In this document: positions 42,051 to 52,512 of the stretch, piece by piece
Layout: the number at the start of each line of letters is the position of its first letter
Numbering within the stretch: the first letter of the stretch is position 1
Origin: Borreliella bissettiae DN127
GTDB taxonomy: Bacteria; Spirochaetota; Spirochaetia; Borreliales; Borreliaceae
Reading direction: 5' to 3'
NCBI RefSeq assembly: GCF_000222305.1
Contig: NC_015921.1
Coordinates: forward strand, 682,001 to 746,000
DNA: 64,000 nucleotides
Notes under the pieces: model-generated
What the model saw: the letters and a program-made list of their open reading frames with translations, nothing else
Databases searched by the model: none
Told to the model about the DNA's origin: nothing
Position numbers and translations under genes: made by a program

Positions 42051-43308
42051 TGAAAATTTTAGACATAAAAGTGTTTTAGAAAAAAGGCAAGAGATAAAAA
42101 GTTTTTTGGGATTATCTTTTAAAGATTTTTTTTATAATAATTCCAATGAAGATTTTCTTTTTAATATGATAGAAAATTATATTGGATATTTATCTTTTCC
42201 TATTGGAATTGTAAAAAATTTGAAAATAAATGGCAAATATTATTCTTTGCCAATTGCAACAGAAGAGCCTTCTGTTGTTGCTGCCTTAAATTTTGCGGCA
42301 AAGATTCTTGAAAATGCTGATTTGAGTTATTCTTTGGGTGAAGTGCTGGGAATTTCTCAAATTTATATAAAATCGGAAAAAGATTTAAGTAAAATTTTTG
42401 TTGATCTTGGTGATAAAATCAAAACTTGGGCTGAACCCCTTTTAATCAATATGAATCAAAGGGGGGGTGGGTTTAGAAGGTTGTCAACCAGGTACATTAA
42501 AGAGCTTGGTATTCAAAAATTAAATCTTTATGTGGATACTTGTGATGCTATGGGCGCTAATTTGCTAAACTCAATTGCAGAGCGCGTAGCAGAGTTTATT
42601 TTTTTAGAATTAGGATATGAGTGTGTTTTAAAAGTTTTAAGCAATGATATTAGTGAATTTACAGCCAAAGCCCGCTTTGTTTTAGATTTTAAACATTTGC
42701 TACCAGGCAAAGAGGATTCTTGGAATTTGGCTAAAAAAATTGAACTTATTTCTAGTATAGGTTTTCACGAGGAGGAGCGAGCCGTTACTAATAATAAAGG
42801 CATTATGAATGGAATTACAGGGGTATGTCTTGCAACTTTTAATGACACAAGAGCTCTTGAGGCTTCTGTTCATAGATTTGCTTCAAAAAGCGGCAAATAT
42901 CTTCCCCTTAGTAAATTTTATACGACTGATAATTTTTTGGTTGGAGAAATTGAAATTCCTTTGCAAGTTGGAACTAAGGGCGGGGTTATATCTTTTAGTG
43001 AAGCTTCGATTTTAAGTTTTAGAATTATGAATGTAAATAGTAAGAGCGAATTTATTGGTATTCTCTCGTGTGTTGGACTTGCTAGTAATTTTGCAGCATT
43101 AAGAGCTCTTGCATTTAATGGAATTCAAAAGGGTCACATGAGATTGCATTTTAATAAAATACTCTACCTTTTAAAAACAAAATATAATATTTCTGATTTT
43201 GAGAAAGACAAAATATTATTAGAAATGGAAAGAATGAATATTTATTCTTTTGATTTTGCTTTTGAAATTTTAAAGAAAATAAGGTTGGAGAATGAAAATA
43301 AAGTGTAA
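42040..43308 (+). CDS. Hydroxymethylglutaryl-CoA reductase, class II-like
   Basis: About 422 residues from ATG 42040; the frame can also open at 42013. The active-site Glu is in [10 protein letters not shown], and catalytic [10 protein letters not shown] and a glycine-rich VGTKGG follow. It reduces HMG-CoA to mevalonate. It overlaps the isomerase end and, by 17 bases, the decarboxylase start. Confidence 0.94.
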   Translation: MELSENFRHKSVLEKRQEIKSFLGLSFKDFFYNNSNEDFLFNMIENYIGYLSFPIGIVKNLKINGKYYSLPIATEEPSVVAALNFAAKILENADLSYSLGEVLGISQIYIKSEKDLSKIFVDLGDKIKTWAEPLLINMNQRGGGFRRLSTRYIKELGIQKLNLYVDTCDAMGANLLNSIAERVAEFIFLELGYECVLKVLSNDISEFTAKARFVLDFKHLLPGKEDSWNLAKKIELISSIGFHEEERAVTNNKGIMNGITGVCLATFNDTRALEASVHRFASKSGKYLPLSKFYTTDNFLVGEIEIPLQVGTKGGVISFSEASILSFRIMNVNSKSEFIGILSCVGLASNFAALRALAFNGIQKGHMRLHFNKILYLLKTKYNISDFEKDKILLEMERMNIYSFDFAFEILKKIRLENENKV

Positions 43309-44230
43309 AGTTCATGCAAGCTTGGCTTTAATTAAATATTGGGGCAAGAAGGATGCTTTTTTAAACATTCCAGCCACTTCTAGTCTTGCTGTTAGTGTTG
43401 ATAAGTTTTGTTCAATAAGTGAGCTTGAACTTTCAGATCGAGATGAAATAATTTTAAATTCAAAGCCAGTTATATTAAAAAATAGAGAAAAGGTGTTTTT
43501 TGATTATGCAAGAAAAATTCTAAATGAACCGAATGTTAGATTTAAAATTAAAAGTAAAAACAATTTTCCAACAGCAGCGGGTCTTGCAAGTTCAAGTTCG
43601 GGTTTTGCCTCTATTGCTGCTTGTATTTTGAAATATTTTAATAAATATTCTTGTAATAGCGCATCTAATCTTGCAAGAGTAGGATCAGCTTCTGCTTCAA
43701 GAGCTATTTACGGGGGGTTTACTATTTTAAAAGAGGGTTCAAAAGAATCTTTTCAATTAAGAGATCAATCTTATTTTAATGATTTGCGAATAATATTTGC
43801 CATAATTGATAGTAATGAAAAAGAATTGTCTTCAAGAGTTGCAATGAATATTTGCAAGCGCCATGAATTTTATTATGATGCTTGGATTGCTTCTAGTAAA
43901 AAGATTTTTAAAGATGCTTTATATTTTTTTTTAAAAAAAGATTTTATGCGTTTTGGAGCAACCATTGTAAAAAGTTATCAGAATATGTTTGCCTTAATGT
44001 TTGCATCTTCTATTTTTTATTTTAAAAATAGTACAATAGATTTAATTAGGTATGCTGCTGATTTGAGAAATGAGGGTATTTTTGTATTTGAGACAATGGA
44101 TGCGGGGCCCCAAGTAAAGTTTATTTGTTTGGAGAAAAATTTAAATACTATTTTAAAAGGACTTAAGCAAAATTTTACTGGCATTGATTTTATTGTTTCA
44201 AAGGTTGGGCGTGGCTTAGAATGGATTTGA
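43292..44230 (+). CDS. mvaD: Diphosphomevalonate decarboxylase
   Basis: A 312-residue GHMP-family enzyme with ALIKYWGKKD near the N-terminus, the ATP loop GLASSSSGFAS and the C-terminal TMDAGPQVKF. It converts mevalonate diphosphate to isopentenyl diphosphate. The start lies within the reductase gene and its end overlaps the next gene by 10 bases. Confidence 0.96.
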   Translation: MKIKCKVHASLALIKYWGKKDAFLNIPATSSLAVSVDKFCSISELELSDRDEIILNSKPVILKNREKVFFDYARKILNEPNVRFKIKSKNNFPTAAGLASSSSGFASIAACILKYFNKYSCNSASNLARVGSASASRAIYGGFTILKEGSKESFQLRDQSYFNDLRIIFAIIDSNEKELSSRVAMNICKRHEFYYDAWIASSKKIFKDALYFFLKKDFMRFGATIVKSYQNMFALMFASSIFYFKNSTIDLIRYAADLRNEGIFVFETMDAGPQVKFICLEKNLNTILKGLKQNFTGIDFIVSKVGRGLEWI

Positions 44231-45174
44231 TTAGTTTTTCTGTACCCGGAAATTTGCTTTTAATGGGGGAATATACTATTTTAGAGGAAAAGGGATTGGG
44301 GTTGGCAATTGCCATCAACAAGAGAGCATTTTTTTCTTTTAAAAAGAGCGATTCTTGGCGGTTTTTTAGCAAAAAGAAAAAGATAGACGATTTTTCTTTA
44401 ATAGAAAATAGAAACGATTTTGTTTTTAAAATGTTTTCTTACTTAAGTCAAAATTGTTTTTTTAATCTAGACAGCTTTGCATATGATATATATATTGATA
44501 CAAGTAATTTTTTCTTTAATGATGGAATTAAAAGGGGATTTGGCTCAAGTGCTGTTGTTGCTATTGGCATAGTTTGTGGGCTTTTTTTAATTTATAATGC
44601 CACCAATGTTGTTGATAAGGTTAAAATTTTTAAATATTGTTTAGAAGCTTACAGGCATTCTCAAGGAGGAATAGGTAGTGGATATGATATTGCTACTAGT
44701 ATTTTTGGGGGTGTTATTGAGTTTGAAGGTGGTTTTGATCCTAAATGCAGGCAGCTAGGCGCTTTAGAGTTTAATGATTTTTATTTGATGCGAGGTTTGC
44801 AAGCTGTTAAAACCACTACTTCTATTTACAAATACAATAAACATAGAGATTCTATTTTAGACTTTATATTGAAATGCAATTTGGAGATGAAAAAACTTGT
44901 TTTAAATGTTAGAAATTCTAATTCTGCATTAATTTCTAGCTTAAGAAGGGCTAAAGAATTGGGATTGGCAATAGGAGAGGCAATAGGAGTTTCGGCAGCT
45001 TTGTCTTCAGGTTTTGATCACCTTTTGGGTCAGTGTGATTTGATTAAAGCTTTGGGAGCCGGAAATGAAACTTTTTTAGTTTACAGGCCCAATATTAAAG
45101 CTTTTGATTTGTCAAAAATTATTCCAATTGTTTTAGAGCATGAAGGCATTAAGCTTGAAAGTGATGAATGTTAA
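44221..45174 (+). CDS. Phosphomevalonate kinase
   Basis: A 317-residue GHMP kinase with VPGNLLLMGEY, the ATP loop KRGFGSSAVVAIG and a C-terminal ALGAGNETF. Its position between the decarboxylase and mevalonate kinase and the order of the operon support phosphomevalonate kinase. It overlaps the next gene by 7 bases. Confidence 0.92.
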   Translation: MDLISFSVPGNLLLMGEYTILEEKGLGLAIAINKRAFFSFKKSDSWRFFSKKKKIDDFSLIENRNDFVFKMFSYLSQNCFFNLDSFAYDIYIDTSNFFFNDGIKRGFGSSAVVAIGIVCGLFLIYNATNVVDKVKIFKYCLEAYRHSQGGIGSGYDIATSIFGGVIEFEGGFDPKCRQLGALEFNDFYLMRGLQAVKTTTSIYKYNKHRDSILDFILKCNLEMKKLVLNVRNSNSALISSLRRAKELGLAIGEAIGVSAALSSGFDHLLGQCDLIKALGAGNETFLVYRPNIKAFDLSKIIPIVLEHEGIKLESDEC

Positions 45175-46061
45175 AAATAAGAAAGCCCGCTAAAATATTG
45201 TTTTTAGGAGAACATAGTGCTGTTTATGGGTTTCCAGTTATTGGAGCTACAGTTCCAATTTATATGGAACTGGCTTATAGTGTGTCTAAAAATTGGAGAT
45301 ATTTAGGAAAGTCCAGCGAGAGATTAAATGGCCTTATAAGTTTTATTGTTTCAAATTATAGTAAAGTTAATCCGATTGAGTTTGCTATAGTTTCTGAAAT
45401 TCCTATTGGAGTTGGTCTTGGCTCTTCTGCCAGTCTTAGTTTATGCTTTGCAGAATATATTACAAGTCATTTTGAATATAGAGATTGTAATAAAATTTTG
45501 TTGGCAAATCAAATTGAAAATATTTTTCACGGCAAATCTTCTGGAATGGATATTAGACTAATTGATCTTGGTGGAACTTTTTATTTAGAGAAAAAAGAAG
45601 ATGTTTTGCATTCAAAAAGAATAAAAGATTCTGGTTTTTATTTTTTAATAGGAGCAATAAAAAGAGATTTAACAACTAAAGAAATAATTCTCAATTTGAA
45701 AAAACATCTATTATCCAATGCGGATTTATTTGTTTTTATTGAAAAACTTGGCCTTTCTGTAAGCAACTCTTATGTTTCTTTTCAGAATAAAGATGTGTAT
45801 TCTTTAGCTAATGAAATGAATGTTGCACAATATTGTTTAAAGCGATTGGGTTTGTCTAATGATACTCTCGATTGGCTGATAAGTAGGGGGATCAAATTGG
45901 GTGCTCTTTCTGGTAAGTTGAGTGGCGCTGGTAAAGGGGGGGCGTTTATTTTTCTTTTTGAAAGCCTAAGAAAAGCTAACACAGTGCAAAAAGAATTAAA
46001 TAATATGCTTAAAAATTCTAAAGTAAAATTACTTTTAGAACTAAAAGTAATTGAGGTTTAG
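45168..46061 (+). CDS. mvk: Mevalonate kinase
   Basis: A 297-residue GHMP kinase with KILFLGEHSAVYG (lid region), GVGLGSSASLS (ATP loop), SSGMDIR and KLSGAGKGGAFIFLF. It phosphorylates mevalonate and ends the operon. A 12-bp palindrome is embedded in its last 35 bases. Confidence 0.95.
   Translation: MLKIRKPAKILFLGEHSAVYGFPVIGATVPIYMELAYSVSKNWRYLGKSSERLNGLISFIVSNYSKVNPIEFAIVSEIPIGVGLGSSASLSLCFAEYITSHFEYRDCNKILLANQIENIFHGKSSGMDIRLIDLGGTFYLEKKEDVLHSKRIKDSGFYFLIGAIKRDLTTKEIILNLKKHLLSNADLFVFIEKLGLSVSNSYVSFQNKDVYSLANEMNVAQYCLKRLGLSNDTLDWLISRGIKLGALSGKLSGAGKGGAFIFLFESLRKANTVQKELNNMLKNSKVKLLLELKVIEV
46027..46052 (+). repeat. 12-bp palindrome in the mevalonate kinase 3' end
   Basis: AATTACTTTTAG (46027-46038) and its complement (46041-46052) are separated by 2 bases. 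It lies inside the coding end and 18 bases before the 3' end of the opposing tRNA-Val, so it may serve as a terminator element for either side. Confidence 0.6.
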
Positions 46062-46069
46062 ATTATTTT

Positions 46070-46143
46070 TGGGCCCAGAGAGATTCGAACTCCCGACATC
46101 CTGCTTGTAAGGCAGGCGCTCTGACCAACTGAGCTATGAGCCC
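46070..46143 (-). tRNA. tRNA-Val (anticodon TAC)
   Basis: A 74-base cloverleaf on the minus strand: acceptor arms GGGCTCA/TGGGCCC (one G-T), anticodon loop CTTACAA giving TAC, T-loop TTCGAAT, discriminator A. The CCA end is not encoded. Confidence 0.96.
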
Positions 46144-46186
46144 TTTTACTACTAATAAGTAGTATACAGTATAAGCTTTAATGGTG

Positions 46187-46654
46187 TCAATTCTTATATT
46201 TTCTTTTTCCAAAAAGAACTACAAATATATCTATATTGTCAGCTGTTTTTAATCTATAGCCACCTATTTTATCGGTATCTGTATTAATAAGAGCTTCTTT
46301 GTGGCTTGGACTATTAAGCCATGCATTAACCACTCTGTTAAGTTCAATTCCTGATGCCAGTATTTCTCTTGTTAAATTAAAGGAGTTGTCATATTTATGT
46401 ATTCTTTGCATTGGGGTTGTGCCAAAAAGGGTATGAGTTAGCGTTTTGTTTTCTCCCAGTTTAATAGCATATTCTTTTGCAACCTTTTCTAGGGTATCAT
46501 CTATTTCTAGATGGTTTAGATTTAGCTTTTTTCTCAATTCAGCAATTTCTGAATATAGGATTTTCATATCTTCTTTTGTATTTATTTGGTGCATTGTGTT
46601 TAAATTGCATGCTTGAGATAAAAACAATATAAAAATTAAAAACAATTTTTCCAT
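46187..46654 (-). CDS. CAP/SCP-domain lipoprotein
   Basis: A 155-residue protein with a signal ending LSQAC (lipobox, Cys about residue 16) and a CAP (SCP/PR1) domain. KEYAIKLGENKTLTHTLFG, EILASG and AWLNSPSHKEALI are the family motifs, including the two conserved His. A surface or periplasmic lipoprotein; activity unknown. It lies 43 bases upstream of tRNA-Val on the same strand. Confidence 0.88.
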   Translation of the reverse strand: MEKLFLIFILFLSQACNLNTMHQINTKEDMKILYSEIAELRKKLNLNHLEIDDTLEKVAKEYAIKLGENKTLTHTLFGTTPMQRIHKYDNSFNLTREILASGIELNRVVNAWLNSPSHKEALINTDTDKIGGYRLKTADNIDIFVVLFGKRKYKN

Positions 46655-46738
46655 TAAATATCCTTTTAATTTATTATAGTATTAAAATTATAATTATATC
46701 TCATTATGTATTATAATGATTATATAAAGGAGATAATT

Positions 46739-47275
46739 ATGGAAAAGTATTTAAGCTATATAAAAAAGGATGATTTAGAAGCAATACAATTAAAATTACA
46801 AGAATTGTTAGCAAGTTTGCATATTTTTTATTCTAATTTAAGAGGTATTCATTGGAATATAAAAGATACCAATTTCTTTGTTGTTCACGAAAAAACTCAA
46901 AATCTTTATGAATATATTGAAAAAATTATTGATGTTGTTGCAGAGCGCTCAAGAATGCTTGGATATGATTCTGAATTTAGATATTCTGAGTTTATGAAAA
47001 AATCCTTTATTAAGGAGCTTGATATTGAATCAACTTCAAATTTTTTGCCTTCAATGCAAAACATTGTTTGCAGTATTGATGAGATTTTAAAAAATATTTT
47101 TGGAATGAGAAAATTGCTTGATACTGCTGGTGATTATGGTACAGCTAATATTATAGATGATATCATGAGTGATCTTGAGAAGCATTTATGGATGCATAAG
47201 GCAATACTTGAAAATTGTAATTGTTTTTGTCATGATGAGCATGAAAGCAAGTATTGTGAGTGCGATACAAAATAA
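46739..47275 (+). CDS. napA: Dps/NapA-family protein with Cys-rich tail (BicA)
   Basis: A 178-residue Dps-family protein from ATG 46739, preceded by AAGGAGA; an in-frame ATG at 46706 lacks a ribosome site. The ferroxidase-type residues lie in HWNIKD, FFVVHE and VAERSRMLG. After the four-helix core comes a tail of about 20 residues with five Cys and two His, absent in most Dps, resembling a metallothionein. The Borrelia protein is known as NapA or BicA and has been reported to bind copper. Confidence 0.93.
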   Translation: MEKYLSYIKKDDLEAIQLKLQELLASLHIFYSNLRGIHWNIKDTNFFVVHEKTQNLYEYIEKIIDVVAERSRMLGYDSEFRYSEFMKKSFIKELDIESTSNFLPSMQNIVCSIDEILKNIFGMRKLLDTAGDYGTANIIDDIMSDLEKHLWMHKAILENCNCFCHDEHESKYCECDTK

Positions 47276-47348
47276 CAATTTTATTAAAAGGGTTAACTTC
47301 TACTAATGAGTTTATCTGCATTAAGGCTGTAGTTGGTGTTGGAGATTT

Positions 47349-49358
47349 ATGAGTATTAGAAATATTGGAATTATGGCCCATATTGATGCTGGCAAAACTA
47401 CTACCACAGAAAGAATTATTTATTATACTGGCAAAAGCCATAAAATGGGGGATGTAGATTCGGGAAACACCATTACTGACTGGATGCCCCAAGAGCAAGA
47501 AAGAGGAATTACTATTAGTTCAGCTGCTATTACTTGCCATTGGAAGGATTGTCAAATAAACATTATTGATACTCCGGGACATGTTGATTTTACGGCAGAA
47601 GTTGAAAGATCTCTTAGAGTTCTTGATGGGGGCGTTGTTATTTTTAGTGCTGTTGATGGGATTCAGGCCCAAACGGAAACTGTGTGGAAACAGGCAGAAA
47701 AATATGAAATCCCACGACTTGCTTATGTTAATAAGATGGATAGAATAGGCGCTGATTTTTTTAAAGTTGTGGGAGATATTGAAAATAAATTTCAAACCAT
47801 TCCTTTAGTTTTGCAAATCCCAATTGGAAATGAAAGCAATTTTGAAGGAGTGGTTGATATTCTTTTAAATAAAGAGCTTCATTTTTCAATGGAAAATGGA
47901 ATTCCAAAATTAATTTATAGTCAAATTAGAGAAGAATTTGTTGAAAAAGTGATTCTTTTTAAAAAAAAAATAATAGACATTCTTAGCCAATTTAGTGAAG
48001 AAATTACTCAATTATTTCTTGAAGATAAAGAGATTGGCTTAGATATTATTAAAAGAGAGATTAGAATAGGCACTATTTCTAGATTTATTATTCCTGTTTT
48101 AATGGGAACTAGTTTAAAAAATATTGGAATAGAGCCTTTGATTGATTCGATTGTAGACTACTTGCCAAGTCCTTTTGAAAAAAGTTTTAGTGCTTTTTCT
48201 TTAGATGCAAATAAAAAAATTTTAGTTGATCCTAGTGAAAATAAAAAATTATCGGCTCTTGTTTTTAAAGTTCAATATTCAAGTGTAATTGCTGCGCATC
48301 TTTATTTTGTTAGAGTTTATTCTGGTGAAATTAATTCTAATAAAAGAATTATCAATGCTTCAAATGGTAAGCGTGAAAAGTTTACAAAAATTTTTAGAGT
48401 TTTCTCAAATAAAAATGAACAAATAGATTTTGTAAAAGCAGGCGATATTGGTGCTGTTTTAGGATTAAAGTTTTCTGTTACAGGAGATACTCTTGTTGAA
48501 GAAAACAATAATGTTTTGCTTGAATCTGTTATGTTTCCAGAGCCGGTTGTTTTAATGTCTGTTGAGCCTGAAAGATCATCAGATGAGGTTAGGTTAAAGG
48601 AAGTTTTTGAAATAATATCCAAAGAAGATCCTACCTTTAGTTATTCTGAGAGTAAAGAAACAGGGCAATTGATTATATCTGGAATGGGCGAATTACATCT
48701 TGAGATTATTTTGACAAGAATTAAAGATGAATTTAAGCTTAATGTTTATACAGGAAAACCTCAAGTAAGTTACAGAGAAAGTGCTGGTAAAATTGTGAAA
48801 GAAGTTTTTGAATTTAACAATATTTTTGGTGGTAAAAATATTGATTTTAAAATTGGAATGATCATTAAGCCTTTGTTACGGGGCGAGGGAAATAAAATTG
48901 ATTTTGAATGCAGTATTGATCCCGCAATTAAGTCTGCAATATTGAGGGGAATTACAGCCACATTTGTAAGTGGAATTTTTGGATACCCTATTGTTGATAT
49001 TAATGTTAGCATTTTTTCTATTATTTGTGGTGCTAATAAAATTAGCGAGAGTACTTTTGAGTCAATTTCAGGATTTGCTTTTCATAGTATTTTCCAAAAA
49101 TCAGATCCTATTAGACTTGAGCCAATTATGTTATTAGAAATTAGAACACCTATTGAGCATACAGGAGAAATTATTTCTACACTAAATGTTATAGGGGGGG
49201 TTATTCATTCGGTTAGCAATATTGGAGAGTATGATTTGATAAAATCAGAGGCGGCGTTTGAGAAACTTTTTGGGTATGCTTCTATTTTAAGAAGCTCTAC
49301 TAAAGGAAGAGGTAGTTTTACTATGGAATTTTCTTATTTTAAGGAAAAAATAAGTTAA
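47349..49358 (+). CDS. fusA2: Elongation factor G paralogue EF-G2
   Basis: A 669-residue EF-G-like GTPase with P-loop [12 protein letters not shown], switch [17 protein letters not shown] and domains II to V. It is shorter than canonical EF-G (about 690). In Borrelia burgdorferi the work is divided: EF-G1 translocates and EF-G2 recycles ribosomes with RRF (recalled). The other EF-G gene is outside the window. Confidence 0.93.
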   Translation: MSIRNIGIMAHIDAGKTTTTERIIYYTGKSHKMGDVDSGNTITDWMPQEQERGITISSAAITCHWKDCQINIIDTPGHVDFTAEVERSLRVLDGGVVIFSAVDGIQAQTETVWKQAEKYEIPRLAYVNKMDRIGADFFKVVGDIENKFQTIPLVLQIPIGNESNFEGVVDILLNKELHFSMENGIPKLIYSQIREEFVEKVILFKKKIIDILSQFSEEITQLFLEDKEIGLDIIKREIRIGTISRFIIPVLMGTSLKNIGIEPLIDSIVDYLPSPFEKSFSAFSLDANKKILVDPSENKKLSALVFKVQYSSVIAAHLYFVRVYSGEINSNKRIINASNGKREKFTKIFRVFSNKNEQIDFVKAGDIGAVLGLKFSVTGDTLVEENNNVLLESVMFPEPVVLMSVEPERSSDEVRLKEVFEIISKEDPTFSYSESKETGQLIISGMGELHLEIILTRIKDEFKLNVYTGKPQVSYRESAGKIVKEVFEFNNIFGGKNIDFKIGMIIKPLLRGEGNKIDFECSIDPAIKSAILRGITATFVSGIFGYPIVDINVSIFSIICGANKISESTFESISGFAFHSIFQKSDPIRLEPIMLLEIRTPIEHTGEIISTLNVIGGVIHSVSNIGEYDLIKSEAAFEKLFGYASILRSSTKGRGSFTMEFSYFKEKIS

Positions 49359-49633
49359 AGTTATTAGTTTTTAAGGCAAAATGGCTTTTCTTGTGTTTAT
49401 TATTTTTAAACCCAATTAATTTTTATTGATGAGTTTTTATGTAAAAATGATTTTATTCCTTTTTTTGTCAAGCTTTAAGTTTTTGATAGTTTATGAATGT
49501 GATATTATGATGTAAAATATTTTTTAGCCCTATAAAGGCATTTTTGTCTTTTAGGAATAGATAAAATATTGTATTGGTTTTTAATATGATATTTTATAAT
49601 ATTTTTTTATTTTAAAAATAAAGGAGGTGCATT
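49359..49633 (+). promoter_or_regulatory. 275-bp upstream region of badR
   Basis: No gene is seen. There are -10-like hexamers (TATTAT 49503-49508; TAAAAT 49513-49518 with a preceding TG) but no well-spaced -35. The Shine-Dalgarno AAGGAGG (49621-49627) of badR closes the region. Confidence 0.4.
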
Positions 49634-50842
49634 ATGCAGGGTGAAAATATGGTCTCAATTAGAGGCGGAAATAGAAGAAAAATTCTTCTTAGCTTGAAAA
49701 ATATGCAATATTCAAGAACAGACCTGGCTCGTAAGTTGACCTTAACAAATGCTGCAGTTACTATTTTGACTAATCAAATGATAAAAGAAAATCTTTTGAT
49801 TGAAGTTGGTTCTAGGGTGTCTGATATTAAAAAACATGGGCGAAAAGAAATACTTCTTGATATTAATAAAGATTATGCGTATTCAATGGGAGTTATTATT
49901 TCTAGCAATTATTTTCAAATAGGTATTGCTAATCTTAAATGCGAGGTTTTAATAAGCGAGACTCATTCTTTTGAGCCTCCAGTTAGTGCTTATGATATTT
50001 TAGAAAAAATAAAAGATCATATGATAGAAATTATTTGGAAGCATAATTTCTCAAGAGATAAGTTTATTGGGTTAGGCTTTAGTATTACAGGATTAATAAA
50101 GGATAAAGAATTAGGTATTGTTAATGATAGTTATGGGGCATGGGTTGAAAAAGATGTTCCTGTTAAGAGAATACTTGAGGAATACTTTTCGCTTACAGTT
50201 TACCTTGAAAGTTATGTTAAAAATTTATCCCTTGCTGAATTTATGGGCAAAAATATAGATAATATTATGTTTTTTGACTACACAGATACCGCTGAACTTT
50301 CGATTTGGTCAGGCGGCAATGTTTATCCTGGTTTTAATAATAAATCAGGTATGGTTAGTCATATGATAATTGATTATGAGGGAGAAAAAAATTGTCCAAC
50401 TTGTGGTAATAAGGGTTGTGTTAATATGCTAATATCTAATTTTGCTTTGCAGAGATTGATTTCAAAAGAGTTTATGAATGGGGAGATTCCTGAGCTTTAT
50501 GAAAAGTATGAAGGCAGATTGAAGAAGGTTACAATATATGACATTTTTTCTCTTTATGAGAAATATGATTTTATAAATAAAATTATGCAAGATACTGTTA
50601 AATATTTGGCAATAATTATTATTAATATTCAAAGAATGCTTGATTTTAATTATTTAGTACTGTATGGTCAAAGTTTTAAATTAAAAGCCTTTTTTGATTT
50701 GTTAAAAGAAGAGATTAAAAAGCTTAATAAAGAAAATATAGTATTAAAGCTTAGTTCATTAGACACTGAAGTTTCTGTTGTTGGGCCTGCTTCTAGTGTT
50801 ATTTTTAATAAATTTTATTTGACAGGGGGAGATATTGATTAA
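49634..50842 (+). CDS. badR: ROK-family transcription regulator BadR
   Basis: A 402-residue ROK repressor with an N-terminal winged helix (about residues 15-65; SRTDLARKLTLTNAAVT) and a sugar-kinase-like domain with the zinc motif CPTCGNKGC. It was originally named xylR-1. Known in Borrelia as BadR, it represses rpoS and other host-adaptation genes. The ligand may be a phosphosugar. A perfect AAGGAGG lies 6 bases before the ATG. Confidence 0.92.
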   Translation: MQGENMVSIRGGNRRKILLSLKNMQYSRTDLARKLTLTNAAVTILTNQMIKENLLIEVGSRVSDIKKHGRKEILLDINKDYAYSMGVIISSNYFQIGIANLKCEVLISETHSFEPPVSAYDILEKIKDHMIEIIWKHNFSRDKFIGLGFSITGLIKDKELGIVNDSYGAWVEKDVPVKRILEEYFSLTVYLESYVKNLSLAEFMGKNIDNIMFFDYTDTAELSIWSGGNVYPGFNNKSGMVSHMIIDYEGEKNCPTCGNKGCVNMLISNFALQRLISKEFMNGEIPELYEKYEGRLKKVTIYDIFSLYEKYDFINKIMQDTVKYLAIIIINIQRMLDFNYLVLYGQSFKLKAFFDLLKEEIKKLNKENIVLKLSSLDTEVSVVGPASSVIFNKFYLTGGDID

Positions 50843-50904
50843 TATTGCCTTTTTTTGTATCTTATATTTGACAAGATTATTTTTGAGAATAAGGGTTATT
50901 TTTA

Positions 50905-52239
50905 ATGCTTGAAAGTTTGGGGTCAAATTTTAGAAATTTTATAAACTATCTTTCTGGAAAATCTACAATAAATGATAAAAACATTGCAGAGGCTATTGAG
51001 ATTATTAAAAATTCTTTAGTTGATGCTGATGTTAACTTAAGAGTTATAAGGCGTTTTTTAAATTCTATAATTGAAGAATCCAAGGGAGTAAAAGTTTTAA
51101 GGGGTATTGATCCAAAATCTCAGTTTATTAAAATTGTCAATGATAATCTTGTTAAATTTTTGGGAGGCAAAAGTTATGAGCTTAGTTTACATCCTGCCAA
51201 TAAACAATCTTATATTCTTATGTTGGGACTTCAAGGATCTGGCAAGACCACAACATGTGCCAAGCTTTCTTTAAAGCTTAAAAAGGAAAATAGAAAAGTG
51301 CTTCTTGTAGCTGCTGATACATTTAGAGCAGCGGCTGTAGAGCAGTTAAAAATATTGGGTGGCCAAATAGGTGTTCCAGTATTTTCAATTGAGGAGGAAA
51401 AAGATCCTATTAAAATTGTTAAAGCATCTATAAAGTTCGCCGAGTCTAATTTTTTTGATTCTGTAATAGTTGATACTAGAGGACGACTTGAGGTTGAATC
51501 TTTGTTAGTTGAAGAGATAAAAAAAATCAAGGGGATTTTGCAACCCGCAGAAACCATTTTGGTGGTAGACTCTATGATGGGTCAAGCTGCTGTAAATATT
51601 GCTAAGGAATTTAATGAAAATGTTGGGCTTACTGGTGCAATATTTTCTAAGTTTGATTCAGATACTAGGGGGGGTGCTGTATTATCGTTTAAAAGTATTT
51701 GTGCAGTTCCTATTAAATTTATTGGTGTTGGAGAAAGAATTGAGGATCTTGATTCCTTTTACCCAGAAAGAATTGCTTCTAGAATTCTTGGCATGGGGGA
51801 TGTTGTTAGTCTTGTAGAGAAGGTTCAAAGTGTTGTTGACAAAGAAGAGGCTATTAAGCTTGAGGAAAAAATCAATAAAGCCAGTTTTAATTTTGAAGAC
51901 TATCTGAGCCAATTTAGGCGAATTAAACAAGTAGGAGGGTTTTCTAATTTTGTAAGTTTTTTACCGGGCGTTTCAAAATCAATGCTGAATAGCAACAATT
52001 TAAATGAAGAGGGTTTTAATAAAGAAGAAGCTATTATTCTTTCTATGACCAAAAAAGAAAGAATAAATCCAGTGATTTTGAATAATCCTTCAAGAAAAAA
52101 AAGAATAGCTCTGGGAAGTGGAACAACTGTTTTTGATGTTAATAAGCTCATAAAAAAGTTTAGTCAAACAAATTTGATTATGAAAAAAATGAAAAATAAA
52201 GATTTTCAAAGTAAGATTGCATCCCTTTGGGGAAAATAA
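50905..52239 (+). CDS. ffh: Signal recognition particle protein Ffh
   Basis: A 444-residue SRP54: N domain (1-95), G domain with GLQGSGKTTTC (108-118) and an M domain. Two GTPase motifs are divergent: DTRGR at 190-194 (usually DTAGR) and SKFD at 248-251 (usually TKLD). It delivers nascent membrane proteins to the Sec translocon with FtsY. It heads the rpsP-khpA-rimM-trmD-rplS run. Confidence 0.96.
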   Translation: MLESLGSNFRNFINYLSGKSTINDKNIAEAIEIIKNSLVDADVNLRVIRRFLNSIIEESKGVKVLRGIDPKSQFIKIVNDNLVKFLGGKSYELSLHPANKQSYILMLGLQGSGKTTTCAKLSLKLKKENRKVLLVAADTFRAAAVEQLKILGGQIGVPVFSIEEEKDPIKIVKASIKFAESNFFDSVIVDTRGRLEVESLLVEEIKKIKGILQPAETILVVDSMMGQAAVNIAKEFNENVGLTGAIFSKFDSDTRGGAVLSFKSICAVPIKFIGVGERIEDLDSFYPERIASRILGMGDVVSLVEKVQSVVDKEEAIKLEEKINKASFNFEDYLSQFRRIKQVGGFSNFVSFLPGVSKSMLNSNNLNEEGFNKEEAIILSMTKKERINPVILNNPSRKKRIALGSGTTVFDVNKLIKKFSQTNLIMKKMKNKDFQSKIASLWGK

Positions 52240-52251
52240 GGAGGAATAAAT

Positions 52252-52512
52252 TTGAGCGTTAAGATAAGATTGAAGAGAATGGGAGCTAAAAAAAGGCCTT
52301 ATTATAGGATTGTAGTTATGAATTCTACATCTCCTAGAGATGGTAGAGCAATTGAAGAGCTTGGTTATTATCATCCTGTTGAAAAGCAAAGCCAAATAAA
52401 AATTAAGGAAGATAGAATGAAAGATTGGATAAGCAAGGGAGCAATTTTAAGTGATACAGTGAAAATGCTTTTAAATAAAAACAGCTTGAATGCGAAAAGT
52501 CAGGAGGTTTAG
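52252..52512 (+). CDS. rpsP: Ribosomal protein S16
   Basis: An 86-residue bS16 (VKIRLKRMGAKKRPYYRIVV) from TTG 52252, 7 bases after AAGGAGG. Part of the 30S body. Confidence 0.98.
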   Translation: MSVKIRLKRMGAKKRPYYRIVVMNSTSPRDGRAIEELGYYHPVEKQSQIKIKEDRMKDWISKGAILSDTVKMLLNKNSLNAKSQEV

